Shown one piece after another: positions 28,772 to 37,441 of a stretch of DNA of 64,000 nt. Below the pieces are notes generated by a model. That model saw only the letters and a list, made by a program, of their open reading frames with translations, had not been told where the DNA came from and did no database searches. This DNA comes from Fibrobacter sp. (GTDB lineage Bacteria > Fibrobacterota > Chitinivibrionia > Chitinivibrionales > Chitinispirillaceae). Location of the stretch: contig JAAZBG010000183.1 of NCBI GenBank assembly GCA_012513915.1, positions 1 through 64,000 on the forward strand. Reading direction: 5' to 3'. Both the position numbers and the translations under genes were made by a program. How positions within the stretch are numbered: position 1 is the first letter of the stretch; each line of letters opens with the position of its first letter.

Positions 28772-29333
28772 AAAAAGGATTTTGCTCAGTTATAACGCAT
28801 CTGGAAAGAATCCAATTAAATCAAAGAAATACACCAATTACGTGTCCGATAATACATATTATGTAAACATGGATGTGTGTAATTATTTCTCCCCCCTTTT
28901 AACCAAGTACTGATAAATTACCCGGATTGTCGCCACTATTACTTCCTTTCTTAACTTATACACCTTACCAACGAAAAGGTTTCAAAAAAATCTACCAGTG
29001 AAACCATCGTTTGTAACCTCGGGTTGTTAGTAATACGCTTTACAGTCACACAATAATTTCTCGGAATTTTCTATCCAATTCTTACTATCTCAATGCTTTA
29101 CGTTTGTTTGTCGTTATTAAGCGGTTCAGGTAAAAATTCTTATAGTTTAAATAACATTCACAAACCATTGAATTATCTGGATACTTCAACTATTTTACTT
29201 GTTCATCGTATTCACGCTGAATACATTTTTTGTAACTTAAACTATTTTGTGCAAAAAATAAAAGATATATTATATTAATTAACAATTGATTTTAAATCAT
29301 CTTTAACCGGTTTAATACATAGAGGGCGGTCCT
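28772..29333. other. Intergenic region without recognisable genes
   Basis: About 560 AT-rich bases between the AmrS-like gene and the fibro-slime gene. It should contain the promoter of the latter; AT-rich TATATTATATT at about 29268-29278 could hold a -10 box. No terminator hairpin or RNA gene is visible. Confidence 0.4.
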
Positions 29334-32300
29334 ATGAAGATTACCAAAAGATCATTCATTGGTTGGATATGTGGTGTAACATTGCTGTTATCGTCAAACG
29401 TTTTCTCCCAGGGGGGCAGCCTGAAGGATACAATCTGGATTCCTGTCACCTACTACGATTTTCACTCCAATGGCAGTAATCCGGAATTTGAACGGGAACA
29501 CCCTACTGGTGTAAGTAAAGGAATGGTACAAACATTTCTGGATGAAGATGGCAGGCCTGTACCGACCAGTAATCCTGAAAATATACTTATGAACGCTTAC
29601 ATGAAGTATTGGTATCGTGCATGGGAAGATAGTGCGAAAGGTGATTTTACCATTCCGACGTACCCTTATAACAGAACTGATGGCAGGCAAACTGGTACGC
29701 AAACTATCTTGACCGATACATCATTTATCAACATTGTGATTAAAGACAGTCTGAGATTCATTCGGGTCCCGGGTTCTAATATGTACCGATATGACAATGC
29801 TAATTTCTTTCCTCTGGATGCATACCCCCCTCCAGCTTCTTTCGGAGTTGAAAATCCACGTGTTGTTCCAAATCATAACTATGCATTTACAATGCATCTT
29901 AGTTTCAAGTTTACAAAAACAGATGATGCTCAGATATTCAGGTTCAGAGGTGATGACGATGTGTGGGCATTTATAGATGATTCTCTTGTAATGGACCTTG
30001 GTGGAATACATGAACCTGCTGTAGATAGTTTCGTAGTCCCTAACAGGCTCGTTACAAATACCGAATATAAGTTTGACCTGTTTTTCGCAGAACGTCATAC
30101 GACTATGTCAAGTATTCGCATTGAAACAAATCTTTTCGAACACCAACCTCCTACTTTTATTTTTACACAAGCTCAGGATGTTTGTCCTGGCGACACCACT
30201 CCTATATCAATCAGAGTGGAAATGGACGGAGAAGAAAGACCTGATATTGCAAAAACAGCTGTCTGGGAAGTACTTCCTGGTTCTGCAAACGATGCATCAA
30301 CTGTCAAAGGTAATGTCGGTGCGTTAAAAGGAAACATACTTAATTTTATTCCAACAGAAGCAGAGGATAGTGTTCGAATTAAAGTTTCTGTTTATGATTC
30401 AATTTTCAAAAAAGATGTAGATACAACGATTGTTTTCTGGGTGACTCGAGGATGTCATGCAGATCACATTGTCATCGAAGATGTTAAAATCGCGGATAAT
30501 GATACAACTGTTCAGGATCGACGAAATAATTCACCGTTAAACCAAATTACGATTAGTGGTACTGCGACTACAGCAACCGCTTATGCTGTTGTCAGAGATA
30601 AATTCGGGAACTACGTTAGATTAGCAGATGATGAAAAAACAGAGTGGACTTCGGTAGAACCGATTGTAACAATAGCTACAGGTGACAATACTGCTTATAA
30701 AGGCATAATTACTAGAGTCGACGATAACGGTGAAACAAAAGTTGTTGCTACAGAACCAGGTTTAACACCTGGTTCTGTAGATCTCAAATTATCACGAGAT
30801 TGTATTATTGGATTACGACTAAAAGATAAAGATGGTAAACTGGTTGATACCATCCGAATGACTACAGATGACAAAGCAACGTATTATGTTGAAGGGAAAA
30901 AATCAAGTGATGGTTCATGGATAACAACTGAAGCGACATGGCGGCTCACTTCCCCACCGGAATACACAATTGACCCGCCCGATCAAAATACTCAATGGAC
31001 TTTAGATCCAACAACTGAAGGTGTCAGCACATTAGTTCTTTCACGAAATTTTGGAGACTGCGATTCCACGCCATCAAAATTAATCCCGGTTATTGTAACA
31101 TTAGGGAAAATCAACAGGGTAGAAATAAATATCATTACACCTGAATCAAAGCGGATTGCAGGAGATACATTGCGTGCTGAAGTCAAAATATACACTGCTG
31201 ATGGTCTTGTGCCTGGGTCGTATTGTTTTGGTACTAATGGCAAGTCGTCTCAGAAAGTTGTATACAATGATACACTCAGGTATCCAACCAGTAGAACAGA
31301 TTTGACACCTCGCATTCAGGTTAAAGATGCATGGACTGATTTGAACCAGGGCAACTCAACAGCAATTAAACATGATCAGTGTTTCAATGATGGAATCGAT
31401 ACAATTCTCTTTATTGCTTATTATGCACCATTCCCCTATGACCGGACAGACAGTCTGCATCGATTACGCATTGATATAGGTAATGGAATTACGGATCATC
31501 AGGATTTCAGGTTACGTCCTGCAAAAGCTCATAGACTTGAAATAACTGATGAAGATCTTAAACCGATAACTGCCAAGGAAATATTCAACTATAATCAGTC
31601 TGCTAAAATTTATGCATCAATTATCTATGATAAATACGAGAATCTTGTTACACAAAAACCTTTTGTTGATAGCTGGTATACCACAGGCACTATCAACAAG
31701 TTGGATGCAGAGTCTGCTTCTGGATTTGAGTTTTATCCTGGAAAAAATGATCAGATTCAGACTGGTAGCATTGTTGCTGAACTTAGGATGGACAACAAAG
31801 ACCTTGTTGACTCTATTGATATTCATGTAAATACGATTCCAGCAGAAATTAATGATGTAATTACCCGTGACACCAATGGTAATGGTTTTATCGATATGAT
31901 TGAATTGCTATTCAACAAGGAAGTGATCCTCACGGATGAGATGATTCATGATTTCAAGATAACCTACTCTTCCACGACGTTCAAAGTCATAGACATTGTT
32001 AAGACTGATAATTCAGGGACAAAGTACAAACTTATTATTGAAGAAGAAGTTACCGGGACGCCCAAAACAGATTTACGTCCCATTTTGACAACTTCTTCAG
32101 GTTCAAATGCAGGGTTTAAAGATGTTGTTAATAAACAAACCTCTGATGGTGTCGCACCAGTTGTTATCTCCGCTCAGGTGCTTATTAAAGACCATATGAA
32201 TCACGCAAACGACATTCTGACAATAAAATTAAGTGAATCTGTCAAAAAATCCGACGGTCAGAAACTCAATGTTCTTGATACTCCAAGCGTTACTTTTAGT

Positions 32301-32963
32301 ACCTGGTACAAGAATCCAAATTCATCAGATACTACGCTTGTCAAACTGCTTGATAGTATACCGGAATATATGTCAGCAGACTATTCGGTTGTAGAGATCA
32401 GAATGACAAATGGAAGACTTTTAGGGACAGACAATCTGATAAACATCAGAGCAGAGAACAAGTCTATTACTGATTTGGCAGGTAACTACCCTGACCCCAA
32501 CAATATTAAAGTGCCTGTCTCTGTTGTCAATGATGTCATCTCAGTTATACCGGTTCCTAATCCTGCAGTTCCTTCATTTGCCCACACAAAAGCAGGAGAA
32601 ATGAGCCTTGTTCATGATCCTGAAGCTATGGAATATGCCAAGAAAAATATGGGTGTTGCATTCCGGATTAATATTCCATACCCTGAAGTGTCAAAAGGCG
32701 AAAAACTCAGCTGTGTCTTTAAAGCTTACGACCATGTCGGAAATAGTGTCTTTGTATCTGAAGAAGAAAATATCGTTCCGGAATCAATGCGTTCGAAAAA
32801 TGTAGACAGAACAGATCTCCAAATGGATATTTACTGGAACGGTTCAAACTCTAAAGGAATGGCTGTTTCTCCAGGAATTTACAGAATTGTGTTCTATTTT
32901 GCTTATAGTATGAACTCTCAATACAACACGAAGATTCCGTTAAACATAGGCTTTAAAAAGTAA
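29334..32963 (+). CDS. Fibro-slime domain-containing secreted protein
   Basis: 1209-residue exported protein with an excellent ribosome binding site (GAGGGCGG) and a signal peptide ending VFSQ. Residues ~30-270 are a fibro-slime domain, a PA14-like fold first noted in Fibrobacter and slime moulds: TYYDFHSNGSNPEFE, YAFTMHLSFKFTKTDDAQ, FRFRGDDDVWAFIDDSLV, DLGGIHEP, FFAERHTT. After this come long Ig-like regions (VIEDVKIADND; ITDEDLKPITA), a segment with DTNGNGFIDMIELLF (dockerin/EF-hand-like calcium loop), and a C-terminal FlgD-type domain (DIYWNGSNSKGMAVSPGIYRIV). Inferred role: surface adhesion or carbohydrate binding. It is monocistronic, with a strong terminator 24 bases downstream. Confidence 0.92.
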   Translation: MKITKRSFIGWICGVTLLLSSNVFSQGGSLKDTIWIPVTYYDFHSNGSNPEFEREHPTGVSKGMVQTFLDEDGRPVPTSNPENILMNAYMKYWYRAWEDSAKGDFTIPTYPYNRTDGRQTGTQTILTDTSFINIVIKDSLRFIRVPGSNMYRYDNANFFPLDAYPPPASFGVENPRVVPNHNYAFTMHLSFKFTKTDDAQIFRFRGDDDVWAFIDDSLVMDLGGIHEPAVDSFVVPNRLVTNTEYKFDLFFAERHTTMSSIRIETNLFEHQPPTFIFTQAQDVCPGDTTPISIRVEMDGEERPDIAKTAVWEVLPGSANDASTVKGNVGALKGNILNFIPTEAEDSVRIKVSVYDSIFKKDVDTTIVFWVTRGCHADHIVIEDVKIADNDTTVQDRRNNSPLNQITISGTATTATAYAVVRDKFGNYVRLADDEKTEWTSVEPIVTIATGDNTAYKGIITRVDDNGETKVVATEPGLTPGSVDLKLSRDCIIGLRLKDKDGKLVDTIRMTTDDKATYYVEGKKSSDGSWITTEATWRLTSPPEYTIDPPDQNTQWTLDPTTEGVSTLVLSRNFGDCDSTPSKLIPVIVTLGKINRVEINIITPESKRIAGDTLRAEVKIYTADGLVPGSYCFGTNGKSSQKVVYNDTLRYPTSRTDLTPRIQVKDAWTDLNQGNSTAIKHDQCFNDGIDTILFIAYYAPFPYDRTDSLHRLRIDIGNGITDHQDFRLRPAKAHRLEITDEDLKPITAKEIFNYNQSAKIYASIIYDKYENLVTQKPFVDSWYTTGTINKLDAESASGFEFYPGKNDQIQTGSIVAELRMDNKDLVDSIDIHVNTIPAEINDVITRDTNGNGFIDMIELLFNKEVILTDEMIHDFKITYSSTTFKVIDIVKTDNSGTKYKLIIEEEVTGTPKTDLRPILTTSSGSNAGFKDVVNKQTSDGVAPVVISAQVLIKDHMNHANDILTIKLSESVKKSDGQKLNVLDTPSVTFSTWYKNPNSSDTTLVKLLDSIPEYMSADYSVVEIRMTNGRLLGTDNLINIRAENKSITDLAGNYPDPNNIKVPVSVVNDVISVIPVPNPAVPSFAHTKAGEMSLVHDPEAMEYAKKNMGVAFRINIPYPEVSKGEKLSCVFKAYDHVGNSVFVSEEENIVPESMRSKNVDRTDLQMDIYWNGSNSKGMAVSPGIYRIVFYFAYSMNSQYNTKIPLNIGFKK

Positions 32964-32987
32964 TCTTTTCTCTCGTATCTCCTTTTG

Positions 32988-33026
32988 ACAGGGGTGAATT
33001 CACAATTGTGGATTCACCCCTGTTTT
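32988..33026 (+). terminator. Rho-independent terminator after fibro-slime gene
   Basis: ACAGGGGTGAAT (32988-32999) pairs perfectly with ATTCACCCCTGT (33012-33023), 12 bp, followed by T4. The loop itself contains a small ACAATTGT palindrome. Confidence 0.93.
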
Positions 33027-33037
33027 AATTTCCGCTC

Positions 33038-33067
33038 TTGTACATTTTACTTTAGTTGTGCTATAAT
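33038..33067 (+). promoter_or_regulatory. Sigma-70-type promoter placed for a leaderless transcript
   Basis: TTGTAC (33038-33043) and a perfect TATAAT (33062-33067) are 18 bases apart. The downstream ATG (33074) lies exactly six bases after the -10 box, the usual distance to the transcription start. No ribosome binding site fits in between. Confidence 0.6.
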
Positions 33068-33073
33068 AAATAG

Positions 33074-34309
33074 ATGATTACCAGAATAATTTTAGCCCTT
33101 ATCACAGGTTATGTTCTAACTTATGCCCAGAACAGTGATTTGAACTCCAAAGGTATTATTGCTATCAATAATGGTGACTATGTCACAGGTATCACCTACC
33201 TTGAACAAGCATACAATCAGAACAGAACTAACCAGCACATTAAACACAACCTTGTAAATTCATATCTGAAATACGCATCCGAATTAATTGAAAAAAAACA
33301 GTTAAATCCTGCAATCAACTATGCAGATAAAACTTTTGGAATGAGTGGTTTACCAGAGACTGCCAGGATCAATCTTTCACGAATTTATTACAACATAGCA
33401 ATTTTACTTTATCAGCAGAAAAACTATAAAACCGCAGAGGAACTACTGAATAAATCAGAACAAATGGTACACTCACAAGTCCCGGTACTGATCTTGCAAG
33501 GTCAAATCGCTTATTACAAACAAAATCTTTCTGGTGCAGAAAACTATTGGAAAAAAGCCAGACAACTTGATCCATCAAATGCAGAAATCTCTAAACTTCT
33601 TGCGCGTGCAACAAAACAGAACTCAACAGAATCCAAGCTCAGTTCTATGCAAAGTGGTGAAATATTCGATATTCATTATGATCGTGGTTCAATAGGAAAT
33701 GAAATTTTCGAGATCAAACAACATCTGATGGAATGTTATCGCGAGTTGGGACAGGAATTTGGATACTACCCACCCCACCCTATCATTGTAATCTTATATA
33801 ATGAATCAGAATTCCGGTCGACACTTAATGTACGGTCTCAGGTTACTGGTCTGTACGATGGGAAAATCAGGCTGCCATTGAATTTCAAAAAATACTCTCT
33901 CACCGATGTAAAAAAGACAATTCGTCATGAATTTACACATGCGATAGTACATGATTTAGCAGGAAATAAGTGTCCGACCTGGCTTCATGAAGGACTTGCA
34001 GTTTATTCTGAAAAAGGCTCTTATAACGATAACATTCAAGTGGTCAGATCAGCATTGAAAAGTAATTCTGCTTTTTCATTTCAAATGCTTTCACATTCTC
34101 AAATATGGAACCGCAACGACCTTGCTCCGCTGGCATACAGCCAGTCGTACGGAGTAGTAAGGTATATGATACAACGGTGGGGTATGCATGTGGTTTGCGA
34201 TTTACTATTAAAAATAAAGTCTGGTCAATCATTTGAATCGGTTTTATCAGCAATTACCAATTCAACCATAACAGAACTCGACAGAGATTGGAAAACATTT
34301 GTAAAATGA
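33074..34309 (+). CDS. TPR-containing Peptidase_MA-like metallopeptidase
   Basis: 411 residues. A short hydrophobic N-terminus (ILALITGYVLTYAQ) suggests export. Residues ~25-200 are TPR-like repeats (KGIIAINNGDYVTGITYLEQAY, PVLILQGQIAYYKQNLSGAE). The C-terminal half holds a gluzincin motif RHEFTHAIV (H285, E286, H289) with WLHEGLAVYSEKG about 20 residues on, supplying the third ligand E. This arrangement is typical of the Peptidase_MA family, periplasmic zinc peptidases fused to TPRs. It appears to be translated from a leaderless mRNA. The 3' end lies eight bases from the convergent HD gene. Confidence 0.88.
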   Translation: MITRIILALITGYVLTYAQNSDLNSKGIIAINNGDYVTGITYLEQAYNQNRTNQHIKHNLVNSYLKYASELIEKKQLNPAINYADKTFGMSGLPETARINLSRIYYNIAILLYQQKNYKTAEELLNKSEQMVHSQVPVLILQGQIAYYKQNLSGAENYWKKARQLDPSNAEISKLLARATKQNSTESKLSSMQSGEIFDIHYDRGSIGNEIFEIKQHLMECYRELGQEFGYYPPHPIIVILYNESEFRSTLNVRSQVTGLYDGKIRLPLNFKKYSLTDVKKTIRHEFTHAIVHDLAGNKCPTWLHEGLAVYSEKGSYNDNIQVVRSALKSNSAFSFQMLSHSQIWNRNDLAPLAYSQSYGVVRYMIQRWGMHVVCDLLLKIKSGQSFESVLSAITNSTITELDRDWKTFVK

Positions 34310-34317
34310 GCCTAAGA

Positions 34318-35115
34318 TTATGAATTAAAGTCTTTTAAAACATGTTTTATATGCTGCTCGATTACATCAACTACAGCATTTGTAGTCTTATTCCTTGGAA
34401 GAGAGTTTAAAATATCATAATAATGATTCCGTGCGGTAATCAGATGTACACTCATTGTAAAATTCAGATCAAAAACCCATCCAAGCTGAACCAGCTTAAA
34501 ATCATTTATTGATTTCATTTGCGAGTAATCAACGCTCTTTTTTGCACAGATTGCGGCAACGATCTCTTCAGAAACTGTGTTCTCCTCAGTAACTCCAATC
34601 CCGATAATTCGACTATCTCTGGAATCAGGATTTTTATAGTGTTCTGAAGCAATCCTGTAAATATCAAGTTTATCTGCATCACGGATTAATTGACACAAGA
34701 GCTTTTGCACCCCATCTGTCTCCGGAGGAATTGATGGAACATTATGGAGCATAATAGCGTTTTGTATAAGGTACTGATACTCTATCTCCAATTCTTCCAA
34801 TACGTTATGCTGCTTAATGATTTGGATACCTAATTCTGCATGGTTAACTGAATGACGATCCGCAAATGTTTTGAACTTTTTGAATTGTTCAAAACGTCCT
34901 ATATCATGAAGCAGAGCAACAATATCACTCAGCAATCGTACCTTATTATCTATTGAAATTGAATCACAAAGCAGCGAATTATTTTTAACAACCAGAAGTG
35001 TGTGGTCAAATTTAAGTGTTGCTGCACGTTTTTCAATCGGCTCCGAATCTATGAATGATCTTGTGTAGGCATTAAACCATGTGAGAATCTTTGTATAAAC
35101 AGTATCACTAATCAT
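34318..35115 (-). CDS. HD-domain phosphohydrolase
   Basis: 265-residue cytoplasmic protein with metal-binding HD motifs: H in KFDHTLLVV, the HD pair in VALLHDIGRFEQF, H in RHSVNHAELG, and D in LIRDADKLDIYR. HD proteins hydrolyse phosphates of nucleotides or cyclic nucleotides; the substrate cannot be read from sequence. ATG start without a clear ribosome binding site. Single gene, convergent with the Peptidase_MA gene and divergent from hisS. Confidence 0.88.
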   Translation of the reverse strand: MISDTVYTKILTWFNAYTRSFIDSEPIEKRAATLKFDHTLLVVKNNSLLCDSISIDNKVRLLSDIVALLHDIGRFEQFKKFKTFADRHSVNHAELGIQIIKQHNVLEELEIEYQYLIQNAIMLHNVPSIPPETDGVQKLLCQLIRDADKLDIYRIASEHYKNPDSRDSRIIGIGVTEENTVSEEIVAAICAKKSVDYSQMKSINDFKLVQLGWVFDLNFTMSVHLITARNHYYDILNSLPRNKTTNAVVDVIEQHIKHVLKDFNS

Positions 35116-35324
35116 TTTATTTGCAATCTGTTAAGGTTTATATCAACTAATTCCAACAGACAATTGTGTCTGTTTTCCGGAAAATTGTAAATATACAATT
35201 ATTTAACCTGTCCAAATTACATTTTCAATAAGTATCAAACCTGTAAAAAGATTATTTTCTAATTATTCATTTTTGTGATTGTCAAAAGCAATCGCGCACT
35301 TCTAATTATTTCAGGGAGTCAGCA

Positions 35325-36608
35325 ATGGCAGTACCAGCAGGTCCAAAGGGAACAAGAGATTTTTATCCTGAAGACATGGCGTTTCAACAATATGTTTTTT
35401 CAAAGTGGCAGAAAACGTGCGAACGTTATGGTTTTGAATCATATGATGGTCCAATGTTTGAACATCTTGAGGTATATACACAAAAATCCGGTGATGAAAT
35501 TGAACATCAGCTATACGCATTTGAAGACAAAGCAAAACGCAAAATTGCCCTTCGTCCCGAACTCACACCAACACTCGCACGAATGGTTGCAGCAAAGGGT
35601 AATGCGCTCAAACGTCCATTACGGTGGTACTCAATTCCACGTCTGTTCAGGTATGAGCGTACTCAAAAAGGACGTTTGCGTGAATTTTACCAGATAAATA
35701 TGGATATTCTTGGAATTGAAACCGTTGATGCCGATGCTGAACTTATTGCAGCAGTAATAGGTATGATGATCGACTTAGGCTTTGATTCTAATGACTTTAA
35801 AGTAAGAGTCTCGAGTAGAACTTTACTTGAAGAACTTTTTACGCAAGCCGGATTACCCGGGGATAAGTTCACTTCTATTTATGCACTTCTTGACAGAAAA
35901 AATAAAGTTTCCGAAGATGAGTATAGCGAAGATATGAAAACTATTGTTGAGGATCCTCTTGTAAGAGAGAAAATCTTAGCAATGTTCAATGCTCAGTCAC
36001 TTGATCAGATCATCGCAATCGCTGGAAAAACGCCATCAGTTGAAACGCTTCTTCAATTATTTAATCTTCTTGATGCTTATGGTTATAAAGACTATGCTGT
36101 GTTTGATATCAATATCGTACGTGGTCTGGCGTATTACACAGGTATTGTGTTTGAAGTCTTTGATATCAAGAAAAGTATGCGGGCGATTGCCGGAGGTGGA
36201 CGTTATGATAAATTAGTGGAATTATATGGCGGAATACCTACTCCTGCTGTTGGTTTTGCCGCTGGAGATGTTGTATTAGGAGATCTGCTTAAAGAAAAAG
36301 GATTAACACCTCCGATTCCGCCAAGGAGCCGCTTTTTTATAGTCTATTTCAATGATATTCAAAGAAATACAGTAATTGCACTCTGTCAGCAGATTCGAAA
36401 CAGCGGCTATTCATGTGAATTTTCATTAAAAGAATGTAACGTTGGTAAGCAGCTTAATAACGCCAATGCTGCACGTGCGGAATACACCATTTTCCTTGGT
36501 GGTGATGAGGGGAAAAATGGTGATGTACGGGTGAAAAACATGACTAAAGGTGATGAACAGGTTATCAAACTGGACAATCTGATTTCTCATATTGCAACAT
36601 TGCCGTAA
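35325..36608 (+). CDS. hisS: Histidyl-tRNA synthetase
   Basis: 427 residues; charges tRNA-His with histidine. It shows the class IIa core: PKGTRDFYPEDM, motif 2 RLFRYERTQKGRLREFYQINMDI, the histidine-A boxes RGLAYYTGIVFEV and AGGGRYDKL, and motif 3 PAVGFAAGDVVL, then a C-terminal anticodon-binding domain (GKQLNNANAARAEYTIFLGG). Length is normal. ATG preceded by AGGGAG. A housekeeping gene that stands alone here. Confidence 0.98.
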   Translation: MAVPAGPKGTRDFYPEDMAFQQYVFSKWQKTCERYGFESYDGPMFEHLEVYTQKSGDEIEHQLYAFEDKAKRKIALRPELTPTLARMVAAKGNALKRPLRWYSIPRLFRYERTQKGRLREFYQINMDILGIETVDADAELIAAVIGMMIDLGFDSNDFKVRVSSRTLLEELFTQAGLPGDKFTSIYALLDRKNKVSEDEYSEDMKTIVEDPLVREKILAMFNAQSLDQIIAIAGKTPSVETLLQLFNLLDAYGYKDYAVFDINIVRGLAYYTGIVFEVFDIKKSMRAIAGGGRYDKLVELYGGIPTPAVGFAAGDVVLGDLLKEKGLTPPIPPRSRFFIVYFNDIQRNTVIALCQQIRNSGYSCEFSLKECNVGKQLNNANAARAEYTIFLGGDEGKNGDVRVKNMTKGDEQVIKLDNLISHIATLP

Positions 36609-36619
36609 CTCTTTGTTTA

Positions 36620-36647
36620 TCAGGGACAAGGTATGCCTTGTCTCTGA
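36620..36647. terminator. Hairpin between convergent hisS and fliT-like genes
   Basis: TCAGGGACAAGG (36620-36631) pairs with CCTTGTCTCTGA (36636-36647), 12 bp with one G-U pair and a 4-base loop, 12 bases past the hisS stop. There is no clear T-run, so it may serve both strands or act as a 3'-end structure. Confidence 0.65.
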
Positions 36648-36682
36648 TATATCAGGTTAACGAATATCGAGTACTTTTTTCG

Positions 36683-36994
36683 TTATTTTTTATTTGCTGA
36701 ATATGCGACTGCGGCACGGGATTTTGAATATAAGCCACTGATTTCAGATTTAATAGCACTCATTCGCCCACTCATTTTTTGGGCTAAAACTTTGTCGAGG
36801 TCGATGATTTTTGCCATGACAACACCTGTTTCAGGATCAATCTGCTTTGTATCAGCCTGAACGCTGTTGATCTTTTTTAATAATTCACCCCGACGGTTTA
36901 TTGTCTCAATTGCATACTCGTCAGTATAGTTATCAAGAAGTTCTTTTGTGATAGCATACAATTTTTTATAGAGAACCGAAATTGACTCATTCAT
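36683..36994 (-). CDS. FliT-like flagellar chaperone
   Basis: 103-residue, all-helical, charged protein (LYKKLYAITKELLDN; YSKSRAAVAYSANKK). Sequence alone is not decisive. Its position four bases after fliS and behind fliD matches fliT, the export chaperone for FliD. Its start follows GGGATAAGAAC overlapping the fliS stop, which implies coupling. Assignment rests on operon order and size. Confidence 0.65.
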   Translation of the reverse strand: MNESISVLYKKLYAITKELLDNYTDEYAIETINRRGELLKKINSVQADTKQIDPETGVVMAKIIDLDKVLAQKMSGRMSAIKSEISGLYSKSRAAVAYSANKK

Positions 36995-36998
36995 GTTC

Positions 36999-37421
36999 TT
37001 ATCCCGATACGGTTACGTGTTCTGATGTTGCAGAATTAATTGCAGAATCCTGCTTTACCTTAATTGCTGCTTCAGCCCAGGCACTTCTAAGATCCTCAAG
37101 ATAACCGAGAATTTCAGTAATTTTTTCTTTTTTATGTTTGACACTTGCTTCAACAATTGACCTGAGCATATAATCATACAATTTATAGAGACTTACAGCA
37201 ATCTCACCGACATCCATTTTTAGTGCACCCAGTAGTTCTGTAATTGCATCCTGTACCTTGAACAGATGTTTCGTCCGCTCTTCGAGCAACGTCCGGTCGT
37301 CAAATTTTTCAAGAGCAAGTTTACAATGTTTAATTGCCACATCATAGCAGATAAGTATTAGCTTTCCCTGATCTGCAGTATCAACATTGGCACTCTTGTA
37401 TGCATCATAACCCTGTTTCAT
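36999..37421 (-). CDS. fliS: Flagellar secretion chaperone FliS
   Basis: 140 residues. FliS binds flagellin C-termini in the cytoplasm to stop premature polymerisation. The family pattern is present: YDAYKSANVDTADQGKLILI, CYDVAIKHCKLALE, ELLGALKMDVGEIAVSLYKLYDYM. The Q-x-L-I-L start region and the YDY segment fit. Strong GGGGAGG ribosome binding site. A Ser/Thr-rich tail of about 15 residues follows the domain. Operon with fliD and a fliT-like gene; flagellin itself is not in the window. Confidence 0.93.
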   Translation of the reverse strand: MKQGYDAYKSANVDTADQGKLILICYDVAIKHCKLALEKFDDRTLLEERTKHLFKVQDAITELLGALKMDVGEIAVSLYKLYDYMLRSIVEASVKHKKEKITEILGYLEDLRSAWAEAAIKVKQDSAINSATSEHVTVSG

Positions 37422-37441
37422 CCGATCCTCCCCGCTAACTC

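Noticed and set aside
29093-29278. 61-codon plus-strand frame before the fibro-slime gene
   Set aside because: No ribosome binding site or homology; it lies in the likely promoter region.
35275-35697. 140-codon frame overlapping hisS
   Set aside because: It lies in another frame of the secure histidyl-tRNA synthetase gene.
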